Assembly: GCA_963809175.1 (NCBI GenBank)
Contig: CAWEIK010000001.1
Coordinates: forward strand, 496,001 to 560,000
Direction of reading: 5' to 3'
Origin: JACCTU01 sp963809175
GTDB taxonomy: Bacteria; Actinomycetota; Thermoleophilia; Gaiellales; Gaiellaceae
Length of the DNA: 64,000 nucleotides
In this document: positions 53,318 to 62,406 of the stretch, piece after piece
Layout: every line of letters starts with the position of its first letter
How positions within the stretch are numbered: position 1 is the stretch's first letter
The notes under the pieces: model-generated
The model's database searches: none
Seen by the model: the letters and a program-made list of their open reading frames with translations, nothing else
What the model was told of the DNA's origin: nothing
Made by a program: the position numbers and the translations under genes

Positions 53318-55080
53318 GTGAAACGACTGCTTTCGGCTGTCGCCGTCCTGGCGGCAGCGCTGGTCGTTGCTGCGGCGGCAACCGCTGACAACGACAAGAA
53401 GAACGGCTTCAAGACCGCGGCTCCGTCGATGCTGATCGGCGTTGCGCCGGGGTCGACCACCGAGGCGATCATCTCGACGGGCGACCTGGTCGGGGGATAC
53501 CGCTTCGAGTCGATCCCCGACGGGATCGCGCTGCAGAGGCACGACAACAACCGAGTCGAGGCGTACGTCAACCACGAGACGTCGCTCGTCCCGTTCCCGT
53601 TCCCGATGCCGCCGACGACGACGACCGAGGCGAACGCGCAGAACGACTTCGAGAGCGCGCAGGTCAGCCTGCTCACGCTGAACCGCGCGACGGCGGGCGT
53701 GCTCGACGGCAGGCTCGCCGTCACGAGCGCCGAGAACTACCAGCGCTTCTGCTCGAGCTTCCTCGCGACGAAGGCGGCCGGGTTCAACCGTCCGATCCTG
53801 CTCACGAACGAAGAGGGCATCGACTGGGTCAAGCGTTCGGGCCAGCCGTGGCCGACCACGGTCGGAGCCGCCGACTCGCGCCAGATCGGCGTGGTCGTCG
53901 CAGTCGACGCCCGCACGGGCAAGTCGAACCCGATCTGGGGCATGGGGCGCCACAACCACGAGAACAGCCTCGCCGTGCCGGGCTACGGACATCCCGTCGT
54001 GCTCTCCGGCGACGACTCGTTCGTGAACAACCCGGCCCAGTCGCAGGTCTACTCGTACATCGCGGACAGCGCCGACGATGTGCTGAACGACCGCGGCGAG
54101 CTCTACGCGTTCGTCTCCGACGTGCCGGGCAAGGACGACTACTTCGACTTCGCCCCCGGCGACACGACGTCGATCCACGGCCACTTCGAGCTGGTCCCGA
54201 AGGACATCGCGACCGGCCGGCGGCCCAACGGCACCGACCTGATGGCGGCCGACAAGGGCTACCCGCTGCCGGTCTCGCCCGCTCCGGGCACGGGCTGGCA
54301 GCGCGACGCGGTCACGGGCATCCCGATCGACGGGCCGCAGTGGGTGCTCGAGCACTGGGGCGACGAACACACCGAAGACGAGCCGGCGTTCCAGTTCGTG
54401 CGCATCGAGGACATGGCGTACGACCGGCGGCCGGGCATGCAGAACGTCGTCTACCTCGTCGACTCGGGCCGAGGAACCGCCGGGGCCTCGCAGCCCGGAA
54501 GGTCGACGAACGGGCGCGTCTGGAGGATGGTGCTCGACGAGAACGACCCAAAGAAGGTCCTCTCGCTGTCGATCCTCATCGAAGGTGACGATCAGCCGGT
54601 CAAGACGCCGACCGAGATCCACCAGCCGGACAACATCGAGTCGACGCCGCAGGGCCTGCTGATCACCGAGGATCCCGGGTCGAGCCAGCAGTTCACGCCG
54701 ACCGAAGCCAACGCGACGACCGCTCGGCTCATGCGCTACACGTTCGCGACCAACGCCATCGACATCGCGGCGAGGGTCGACCAGTCGCTCGACGAGAACA
54801 CCGGGGCACCGGGCATCCCGAGCGACAAGGACGCCGCAGCCGGCCCGGGCTCCTCGGCGCCTGGGAGTCGAGCGGGGTGATCGACGCGTCGCCGTACTTC
54901 GGGTTGGGATCGTTCCTCGTGACCGTCCAGGCGAGCACGTACTGGATCGAGAAGGCGACCACCACCCACGACGACCTCGCGCCGTTCGGCGTGCCCGACT
55001 ACGTGCACAAGCGGAACGGCGGTCAGCTCGTGCTGCTGCGCCTCCCCGGCTGGGGAAGCACCAGCACGGTGGACGACTGA
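53318..55080 (+). CDS. secreted PhoX-like phosphatase (DUF839), one frameshift
   Basis: About 585 residues. A signal peptide (LLSAVAVLAAALVVAAAATA) is followed by Y-V-N-H-E-T, RPILLTNEEGIDW, IEDMAYDRRPGMQNVVYLVD and PDNIESTPQGLLITEDPG, a bacterial PhoX/DUF839 pattern in which acidic residues bind Ca and Fe. It would release phosphate from organic esters outside the cell. A base seems to be missing near 54860; after it the protein continues WESSGVIDASPYFGLG to TGA 55078-55080. GTG 53318 has a GA-rich ribosome site. A strong hairpin terminator follows. Confidence 0.7.
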
Positions 55081-55105
55081 CCGAGGGCGAAGCGGAACGA
55101 ACACC

Positions 55106-55131
55106 GAGGGGGCGGCGAGAGCCGCCCCCTC
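55106..55131. terminator. bidirectional hairpin terminator
   Basis: GAGGGGGCGGC-GAGA-GCCGCCCCCTC, a perfect 11-bp stem with a GNRA-type tetraloop, between the convergent PhoX and UvrD genes. A short T-run (TCGTTT) follows on the + strand. It can serve both genes. Confidence 0.85.
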
Positions 55132-55136
55132 TCGTT

Positions 55137-56975
55137 TCAGGCGGCCGCGGCTGCGACGGCGGCGAGCAGGTCCTCGCCGTAGCGCTCGAGCTTCGCGGGG
55201 CCAACCCCTGACACGCCGCCGAGCTCGGCGAGGCTCGCGGGACGGCGCGCCGCGATCTCGGCCAGCGTCGCATCGTGGAACACGACGTACGCGGGCTTGC
55301 CCTCCTCCTTCGCCCGGTCGAGCCGCCAGCGCTTCAGCGACACGAGCAAGGGATCGTCGGCGACGACAGGCGGCGCGGAGCCGACCCCGAGCTCGGTCAG
55401 GAACCGGCTCGGCTTCGCCGACCACGTCAGCGTCAGGTGACGCCGCGCCCGCGTGATCCCCACGTAGAACAGTCGCCGCTCCTCCGCGATCTCGTCGTCC
55501 GTCTTCGCGCGCTTCGAGGGCAGCTCGCGCGAGTCGAGCCGGGGGAGAAAGACCGCGTCGAACTCGAGCCCCTTGGCGCGGTGATACGTCAGCAGGTGGA
55601 CGCCTCCGGCCGACCCGCTCGAGAACCGCGCCCGCAGGTCCGCGACGAACTCCGCGACCGTTCCGGCATCCCGCGACAGCGACACGAGCAGCTTCAGGTC
55701 CTTCTGCCTCGTCTCCTCGCGCTCGCCGATCCGCTGTGGAGGCGCCGCCAGCAACCCGTGCTCGAGCGCGATGCGCCGCACCTCGTCGTGCGCCGGCAGA
55801 TCGTCGCGACCGCGCAGCACCTTCAGGAGCTGCCGCGCAGCGTCACGCTCGAGGAGCGCCGCGCCCTGGAAGGGGATCTTCGCCTCGGCGAAGGCCGCCT
55901 CGAAGTCGGCCGAGCGAGCGTTCAGCCGGTAGAGGACGGCCATCTCGTCGTACGCGACGCCGTCGGCGTGCAGGGCACGAACTCGCTCGACGACGAAGTC
56001 GAGCTCGTCGGTCAACGACGCGAACGGCCTCGCGACGGGCTCGGGGCCGCCCTCGCGGACCGCCCGCAGGGTCTTCGAGGCCCCGCCGAGCTTCGGCACG
56101 AGCCGGTTGGCGAGCGCGAGCACCTCGGGCGTCGAGCGGTAGTTCGCCTCGAGCCGGACGACGGTGGCGTGCGGATAGCGATCGGGCAGCTCGAGCAGGT
56201 GACGCGGCGTCGCTCCGGTGAACGCGTAGATCGCCTGGTAGTCGTCGCCCACCGCGCACACGTCGTCGCGCTCGCCGAGCCAGAGCTCGAGCAGCGACTG
56301 CTGGAGCAGGTTCACGTCCTGGTACTCGTCGACGGTGAACGCCCGGTAGCGCGCCTGGACGACACCGAGCGCGTCCGCGTCGCGCTCGTACAGCTCGACC
56401 GCGCCCGCGAGCAGATCCTCGAAGTCGACCGAGCCGCGCTCCTCCTTGCGTCGCTCGTAGTCTCGGAACACGCGCTGCATCAGCTCGGGCGGGATCGGCG
56501 GCTCGTGCTCGTCGAGGCCGTCGAGGTACGTCTCGGGCGTCAACCGTCGGTTCTTCGCCCACTCGACCTCGGTCGCGAGATCGGCCGCGGCCGTGAACTT
56601 GTACGGCATCGGCAGCGAGTTGCCGATCGCGCGGAGCGGCAGCACCTTCGACGAGAGGATCTTCAGGTTCGGCACCTTCCCGAAGAACGAGAGCTGCGCG
56701 AGCGCGGCGGCGTGGAACGTCACTGCGCGCACCCGCTCGACGCCCAGCGCTGCGAGCCGCGCGCGCATCCCGCCTGCGGCCTTGTCGGTGAAGGTCACCG
56801 CGAGGACCTGCTCGGGGAGAAACGCGCCGGTCGCCACCTGGTTCGCGATCCGGTGGGTGATCGTCGTCGTCTTGCCCGAGCCCGCGCCCGCGAGGATGCA
56901 GACCGGCCCGCGAACCGCCTCCGCGGCCCGCCGCTGCTCCGGGTTCAGCCCTCCGAGAATCCGTTCTTCGTCCAT
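55137..56975 (-). CDS. UvrD/PcrA-like DNA helicase with C-terminal HRDC domain
   Basis: A 612-residue SF1A helicase. Walker A GAGSGKT (30-36), TFTDKAAGGMRARL, the Walker B region TVDEYQDVN (214-222), GDDYQAIYAFTGA and TYHRAKGLEFDAVFLP follow. The last 70 residues, from about DRAKEEGKPAYVVFHDATL to GPAKLERYGEDLL, form an HRDC domain. This layout is that of actinobacterial UvrD2; the tetracysteine motif of mycobacterial UvrD2 is not seen. A role in DNA repair or replication fork handling is expected. ATG 56975; a terminator lies just beyond its stop. Confidence 0.85.
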   Translation of the reverse strand: MDEERILGGLNPEQRRAAEAVRGPVCILAGAGSGKTTTITHRIANQVATGAFLPEQVLAVTFTDKAAGGMRARLAALGVERVRAVTFHAAALAQLSFFGKVPNLKILSSKVLPLRAIGNSLPMPYKFTAAADLATEVEWAKNRRLTPETYLDGLDEHEPPIPPELMQRVFRDYERRKEERGSVDFEDLLAGAVELYERDADALGVVQARYRAFTVDEYQDVNLLQQSLLELWLGERDDVCAVGDDYQAIYAFTGATPRHLLELPDRYPHATVVRLEANYRSTPEVLALANRLVPKLGGASKTLRAVREGGPEPVARPFASLTDELDFVVERVRALHADGVAYDEMAVLYRLNARSADFEAAFAEAKIPFQGAALLERDAARQLLKVLRGRDDLPAHDEVRRIALEHGLLAAPPQRIGEREETRQKDLKLLVSLSRDAGTVAEFVADLRARFSSGSAGGVHLLTYHRAKGLEFDAVFLPRLDSRELPSKRAKTDDEIAEERRLFYVGITRARRHLTLTWSAKPSRFLTELGVGSAPPVVADDPLLVSLKRWRLDRAKEEGKPAYVVFHDATLAEIAARRPASLAELGGVSGVGPAKLERYGEDLLAAVAAAAA

Positions 56976-57025
56976 CAGGACGCTCAACCGTAGAGGCGGC
57001 GCGGGACGGAGCCCGCCCAGGGCCG

Positions 57026-58894
57026 TTACGCGGGCGTCACAGGAGTCGAACGAGACGGTGACGATGCGCGCACAGGCGCCCTCACGATCGTCGCGAGCCG
57101 CGAGACGAGCTCCAACGTGTCCCCTTCGGCGACGAGCCGCTCCAGCGCATTCAGCTCCTCCTCGAGCCAGGCGGGGTCGACCGGCTCGCGGGTGGCGCGC
57201 GAGATCTTCGGATACGGCGTCGGGTGCACCGTCTCGCCGTCGTTCCAGAGCTCCTCGTGGAGCTTCTCGCCGGGCCTGGCCCCGACGAACTCGATCCGAA
57301 CGTCGGCGCGGCCCGAGAGGCGGATCATGTTCTCGGCCAGGTCGATGATTCGCACCGGCTCGCCCATGTCGAGCACGTAGACCTCGCCCCGGCCGCCGAT
57401 CGCGCCCGCCTGGACGACGAGCGACGACGCCTCGGGGATCGTCATGAAGTACCTCGTCATGTCGGGATGCGTCACGGTGAGCGGCCCGCCGCGCTCGAGC
57501 TGGCGCCGGAAGATCGGCACGACCGACCCCGAGGAGCCGAGCACGTTGCCGAAGCGGACCGCCACGAAGCGCGTGGGGACGTCGTCGCGGTGCCCGTACG
57601 TCTCGACGACCCACTCGCACAGCGCCTTCGACTGGCCCATCACGGTCTTCGGATTGACCGCCTTGTCGGTCGAGACGAGCACGAATCGTTCAGCTCCGAA
57701 CTCGACGGCGACGTCCGCGACGGACCGGGACGCCAGCACGTTGTTTCGCACCGACTCGACCGGGTTCGCCTCCATCAACGGCACGTGCTTGTACGCCGCG
57801 GCGTGGAAGACGACCTCCGGCCGGTAGCGCTCGAAGACCTGGCGGAGCTTCGCGCGATTTCCGCAGTCGGCGAGCACCGGCACGCTCGCCGGGAACTCGC
57901 GCTCCTCGACGAGCTCGCGCTCGATCTCGAACAGCGGCGTCTCGGCAGAGTCGACGAGCACGAGCCGAGCCGGCTGGACGCGCGCGATCTGGCGGCAGAG
58001 CTCGGAGCCGATCGAGCCGCCCGCGCCGGTCACCAGCACGGTCTTCCCGGCGAGGTACGACGCGACGGAGGGCAGGTCGATCTCGACCGGCTCACGGCCG
58101 AGGACGTCCTCGACCTGCACGGGCCGGATCTGGGTCGCGAGGTCGAGGTCGCCGGCGATCAGCTCGTGGAGCCCCGGCAGCGTCTTCACGGGCACGCGCT
58201 CGGCGCTCGCCATCTCGACGATCTTCCGGCGGAACGCACCGGGCGCGGACGGGACCGCGATCAGCACCTCGTCGGGCCGGTTGTCGCGCAGGAGGTGCGG
58301 GAGCTCGTCGGTCGTGCCGAGCACGCGCACGCCGAGCAGGCGCATCCCGCGCTTGCGCGGGTCGTCGTCCACGAGCCCGACGGGCGTCGAACGCGCGAGC
58401 TTCGAGCGCTGCAGCTCCTGCACGATCAGGCGGCCCGCATCGCCCGCGCCCACGACCAGAACTTTCTTGCCGCGCGTGACGATGCCGCCCTTCGGGCGTT
58501 CGATCACCGTTCGCGCGAGCAAACGCGAGCCGGCGACGAACGCGAGCAAGAGGAGCGGGTCGACCAGGGCGACGCCGCGGGGCAGCCGCAGCCGCTCGAC
58601 GGGGTAGAAGAAGTACACGGCCGCGATCGCGAGCACCGACGCGACCGCGACGCCCGCGACCGCACGCCACATGTCTCGCGTCGAGACGTAGCGCCACCAC
58701 CGCTGGTAGAAGCCGAACGCGACGAACACCGCGAGCTTGATCGCGACGACGAAGACGATCGTCTCGCGGAGCATCGTCTCGTAGAAGACCGGCACCTCGA
58801 AGTCGAAGCGGAGCTGGAACGCCAGGTACCACGCGGCGGCGATCAGCACTGCGTCGACGGCGAGCTGCCAGAGCCGGTGCCGCGTGATCGGCAT
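57026..58894 (-). CDS. PglF/WbpM-like nucleoside-diphosphate sugar 4,6-dehydratase
   Basis: A 622-residue membrane SDR. Residues 1-130 hold four hydrophobic helices; VVGAGDAGRLI (148-158) begins a CoA-binding-like domain; VTGAGGSIGSELCRQI (288-303) starts the SDR domain, with S-T-D-K (408-411) and M419-x3-K423 as catalytic residues; F-G-N-V-L-G-S-S-G-S-V and YFMTIPEASSLVVQAG complete the pattern. It converts UDP-GlcNAc to a 4-keto-6-deoxy sugar at the membrane. ATG 58894 overlaps the stop of an aminotransferase that would use this product. Confidence 0.9.
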   Translation of the reverse strand: MPITRHRLWQLAVDAVLIAAAWYLAFQLRFDFEVPVFYETMLRETIVFVVAIKLAVFVAFGFYQRWWRYVSTRDMWRAVAGVAVASVLAIAAVYFFYPVERLRLPRGVALVDPLLLLAFVAGSRLLARTVIERPKGGIVTRGKKVLVVGAGDAGRLIVQELQRSKLARSTPVGLVDDDPRKRGMRLLGVRVLGTTDELPHLLRDNRPDEVLIAVPSAPGAFRRKIVEMASAERVPVKTLPGLHELIAGDLDLATQIRPVQVEDVLGREPVEIDLPSVASYLAGKTVLVTGAGGSIGSELCRQIARVQPARLVLVDSAETPLFEIERELVEEREFPASVPVLADCGNRAKLRQVFERYRPEVVFHAAAYKHVPLMEANPVESVRNNVLASRSVADVAVEFGAERFVLVSTDKAVNPKTVMGQSKALCEWVVETYGHRDDVPTRFVAVRFGNVLGSSGSVVPIFRRQLERGGPLTVTHPDMTRYFMTIPEASSLVVQAGAIGGRGEVYVLDMGEPVRIIDLAENMIRLSGRADVRIEFVGARPGEKLHEELWNDGETVHPTPYPKISRATREPVDPAWLEEELNALERLVAEGDTLELVSRLATIVRAPVRASSPSRSTPVTPA

Positions 58895-59970
58895 CACACG
58901 CGAACGCCTACGGCAGAGCGAACGACGTCGACGACGCGCTCCTGGACCGCCGGGTCCATGCCGGGCCAGAGCGGCACCGAGAAGTTCTCTGCGGCGGCCC
59001 GCTCCGTCTCGGGCAGCGACCCGCGCTCCCAGCCGAGATAGCGCAGTGCGGGCTGGAGGTGCAGCGGCGTCTTGTAGTACGTCGCGGACGAGATCTCCGC
59101 CTCGCCGAGCGCCGCCCTGATCGAGTCCCGCTCGGGCGAGCGGCAGACGAAGAGGTGGTACACGTGACCCGCCTCGTCCGCGGGCAGCTCGACGAGCTCG
59201 CCGAGCCCGAGCTCCGCGTAGCGCGCGGCGGCCTCGCGCCGGCCACGAGTCCACTCTCCGAGGTGCTCGAGGAACAGGCGCAGGAACGCGGCCTGCAGCT
59301 CGTCGAGGCGCGAGTTGTAGCCGACGAGGTGAAAGTCGATCTTGTCGCGGGAGCCGTGGAAGGCGAGCATGCGCACGCGCTCCCCGAGCTCGTCGTCGTT
59401 CACGGCGACGAGCCCGCCGTCGCCGAGGCAGAAGAGGTTCTTGGTCGGGTAGAAGCTGAAGGTGGACGCGATGCTCGTCCCGATCCCCGGCGAGCCGAAC
59501 GCCTGCGCTGCGTCTTCGATCACCGGGAGGCCGAGCTGCGCGAGCTCGCCGAGCGGCATCGGCCGGCCGAACAGGTGCACGGGCATGATCGCCTTCGTAC
59601 GGTCGGTGACGCGCGCGGCGACGTCCTCGGCGTCGAGGTTGAGCGTCGCCGGGTCGATCTCGGCGAACACGGGAGTCGCACCGCGCCGCGCGATCGACTC
59701 CGCGGTCGCGTAGAACGTGAACGCCGGGCAGATCACTTCGTCGCCCGGTCCGACCTCGAGCGCGTCGAGGACGAGGACGAGCGCATCGGTGCCGTTCGCC
59801 ACGCCGATCGTGCGCTTGACGCCGAGGTAGGCCGCCGCCTCCTGCTCGAACGCCGCGACGTTCGGGCCGCGGATGAACGCTCCCGAGGCGAGCACCTCGT
59901 CGAACCGCGTCCGCAGCTCCTCGATCAGTGGCGCGTACTGCGCCTTGACGTCAACGAGCGGGATCTGCAC
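58894..59970 (-). CDS. DegT/DnrJ/EryC1 family sugar aminotransferase
   Basis: A 358-residue PLP enzyme starting at GTG 59970 with Q-I-P-L-V-D-V-K-A-Q-Y, the WecE/PglE opening. ANGTDALVLVLDALEVGPGD binds the cofactor phosphate; VIEDAAQAFGS and the lysine K177 in T-F-S-F-Y-P-T-K-N-L follow. It should aminate the 4-keto sugar made by the downstream PglF-like enzyme, giving a UDP-4-amino-4,6-dideoxy-HexNAc. The two genes are coupled by TGATG. It overlaps the DedA gene at its 5' end by 20 bp. Confidence 0.9.
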   Translation of the reverse strand: MQIPLVDVKAQYAPLIEELRTRFDEVLASGAFIRGPNVAAFEQEAAAYLGVKRTIGVANGTDALVLVLDALEVGPGDEVICPAFTFYATAESIARRGATPVFAEIDPATLNLDAEDVAARVTDRTKAIMPVHLFGRPMPLGELAQLGLPVIEDAAQAFGSPGIGTSIASTFSFYPTKNLFCLGDGGLVAVNDDELGERVRMLAFHGSRDKIDFHLVGYNSRLDELQAAFLRLFLEHLGEWTRGRREAAARYAELGLGELVELPADEAGHVYHLFVCRSPERDSIRAALGEAEISSATYYKTPLHLQPALRYLGWERGSLPETERAAAENFSVPLWPGMDPAVQERVVDVVRSAVGVRV

Positions 59971-60637
59971 GACGAGAAAGGGTACTGGAGCGCCGACGGC
60001 GCACCAGCAGATACGCCACGCCGATCACGATCCCTGCCGCGACCGCGTAGTCCACGTAGTGGAAGTTCTCGTGGAAGGTCTCCCAGCGGGTTCCGAAGGC
60101 ATAGCCGACCGCCGCGAAGACGACGCACCAGATCGTCGAGCCGATGAACGTGAGGACCGTGTAGCGCCCGAGCGGCGCCCGGAAGACGCCGGCGGGGATC
60201 GAGACGAACGAGCGGGCCACCGGCGTGATCCGCCCGAGGAAGACGGCCCAGTCGCCCCAGCGCTCGAACCAGCGCTCGGCCTTCGCGAGCTTCGGCGGCG
60301 AGAGGTGCAGCCAGCGCCCGCGGCGCTCGAGGAACGGTCGACCGCCGTAGATCCCGATCGCCCAGCCGAGGATCGAGCCGATCGTGTACCCGATCGTCCC
60401 CGCGAGCACGATCGCGAGCCACGCTCCGAACCCGCTCTCGAACTCGTGACCGAAGAGCACGACGCCGGACGAGAACGCTCCCGCCGCAAGCGCGCCGCCG
60501 TAGACCATCACGAGCTCGCTCGCGGCCGGCAGGACCGCGTCGACGAGCATGAGCAGAAAGACCGCGTAGAGCCCGTAGCTACCGAGCAACTCCGTGACCC
60601 TGTCGGTCACGACCGAGGTGACGGAGGCCAGCAGCAC
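59951..60637 (-). CDS. DedA family membrane protein
   Basis: A 228-residue protein with 5-6 helices. DedA marks: Y-G-L-Y-A-V-F-L-L-M-L-V-D-A-V-L-P, ERWFERWGDWAVFLGRITPV, then ARSFVSIPAGVFRAPLGRY, with the essential E/R pattern F-x-x-R-x-x-P-x-x-R. DedA proteins are proposed undecaprenyl-phosphate or lipid carriers that recycle carriers after glycan export, which suits this locus. Starts at GTG 60637 directly after the glycosidase gene; stop lies inside the aminotransferase start. Confidence 0.85.
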   Translation of the reverse strand: MLLASVTSVVTDRVTELLGSYGLYAVFLLMLVDAVLPAASELVMVYGGALAAGAFSSGVVLFGHEFESGFGAWLAIVLAGTIGYTIGSILGWAIGIYGGRPFLERRGRWLHLSPPKLAKAERWFERWGDWAVFLGRITPVARSFVSIPAGVFRAPLGRYTVLTFIGSTIWCVVFAAVGYAFGTRWETFHENFHYVDYAVAAGIVIGVAYLLVRRRRSSTLSRRADPAR

Positions 60638-62334
60638 CTAACGGCGGCTGATCGTGAAGGGGGCGGTCAGCGAGACCGTGCCGACCGCGTTCTGGGCCGT
60701 GACCCGCAGCTGATATCGACCGGCCCGCACGAGCGAACCGTACGCGCTGCGCCCGTTCCACGTGACCGCCTGGGGCCCGGCCGCGAGGCTCCGGGCAGGG
60801 AGCGCACGAACCGTCGAGCCCGACGCGCTGAGGATCGTCCCCCGCACCTGCGCAGCGCGACTGAGCGTGACGCTTCCGCGCACGGTTCCGCCGCGGCGCA
60901 CGGAGCCGACGGTCAGCGATGCGAGCGTGTTGTTGAGCGAGAACGAGCGCTCTGCCTGCGACGCGCGGCCGGCGTCGTCGGTCGAGTCGACGACGAAGCG
61001 CCAGGTTCCTTCGGGCGCCGTCGCGGCGAGCGGAAAGCGGTAGGTCCCGACAGCGGTCTTCGCTCCGACGTCGATCGGCTGCTCGCTTCCGTCGGGCGCG
61101 ATGAGCCTCGCGTTCACCGTCGAGGGACGCACGATCTTGTAGGCGAGCGTCTGGCGGTCGTTGACGCCGTCACCGTTCGGCGAGACCACGTCGAGCGGGA
61201 GCTCGGGCACGTGCACGCCGTAGTAGAAGAGGCTGAGCGACTCCGCGATCGAGCGCTCGCCGCCGGGATCGGAGGGTCGGCTCAGCAGCGTGCCCTCGTA
61301 CGCCATCGTCGAGGAGCCGCCGCCGTCGAGCGCCGACCCGGTCCAGACGCCGAGGCGCATCAGGAGCAGCGCGAGCTCGAAGTTCGTCATGCCGACGCTG
61401 TAGCCGGCGCGCCGGCCGTCGACCGTGACGAGCACGATGCGCCCGTCCTGCGTCTGGCCGACCGCGGTCCGCGGCGCCCGCGGCACCAGCTGGTCGGTCG
61501 TGAAGCCTTCGTTCGAGCGGAAGATCGGCCGGCCCTCCCGCATCAACACGGCCCGCCGCCGACGGCGTCGACGAGCCCCGACCAGTCGGGCGTCAGCGTC
61601 AGGCGAACGGTCACGTTCGACCCGAGGGGTGCCTCCGTCGCGAGCCGGCCGGCGCCGGTTGCTCCGCGGCCGACGAGCACGGCACCGCCCGGCGGGATCG
61701 GCGTCGCGCCTCCCTGCTTCGCCTGGACGACGGTGCCGACGAGATCGCGCAGCGGCGCGGACGGCGGGAACGGCGTCAGGAGGACCTCGACCGTCTCGGT
61801 CGCCGCCGGCGTCGCAGGCCCGTACGCCGACGTGTACAGCGCGGTCCCGCCCGCGACGGGCTCCTTGTTCAGCACGAGCGGCCGGCGCTGGCCGGCGCCC
61901 TGCCACGTTCCTGCGAACTTCACCCGGTCGACGACGAGCGTGCCGTCGGACGAGATCCCGGTGCTCGAGCGGTCCGGGTTCGGCGGTGACGCGAGCACAC
62001 CGTTCATCAGCAGCAGCCCGCTCGGGTAGCCCACGCTCAAGTTGAAGAGGTCGCCGTTCACGCCGGCGACCGTCGCGGTGGTCGCCAGGCGCCGCTGCAT
62101 CTGCGTGACCTTCTCGCGACCGATGATCACGTCGTTCGAGAGGATCGGCTTGAGCGCGTAGAGCCCGACGGGCCGCGGCCCGCGCAGCACGTGCGCGACG
62201 ACGGGCCCGCGGGGCGTGAACTGAACGGTCTTGTCGTACGTCACGCCCGGCATCAGCACGCGCGTCTGCGCCTGCGACGACGGCGCAAGCGCGAGCGCCG
62301 CCAAAGCGGCTGCAAGGACAGCCTTTTTCACCAC
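60638..62334 (-). CDS. secreted phosphodiester glycosidase-like protein (NAGPA), one frameshift
   Basis: About 565 residues after repair. Signal peptide AVLAAALAALALAPSSQAQT. The NAGPA/DUF2233 domain has GVNGDLFNLSVGYPSGLLLM, ILVTVDGR-type segment VLVTVDGRRAGYSVG, and SALDGGGSSTMAYEGTLLSR, the usual D-G-G-G-S-S-T motif. A base seems lost near 61550. The C-terminal part, from DVVSPNGDGVNDRQTLAYKI on, is an FlgD-like Ig module with GPQAVTWNGRSAYGSLVRAG. It may cleave or modify extracellular glycan phosphodiesters. GTG 62334 (or 62331). Confidence 0.65.
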
Positions 62335-62355
62335 GACCCGCGCAGACGGTAGCGC

Positions 62356-62382
62356 AAGGCCCGGCCAAATCGGCCGGGCCTT
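62356..62382. terminator. hairpin terminator
   Basis: AAGGCCCGGCC-AAATC-GGCCGGGCCTT, a perfect 11-bp stem with a 5-base loop, 24 bp beyond the stop of the EEP-family gene and just before the next gene. There is no long T-run but the A/T ends of the stem suit an intrinsic terminator. Confidence 0.8.
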
Positions 62383-62406
62383 ACGCGTTGCTTACCTCTG
62401 ACGTCG

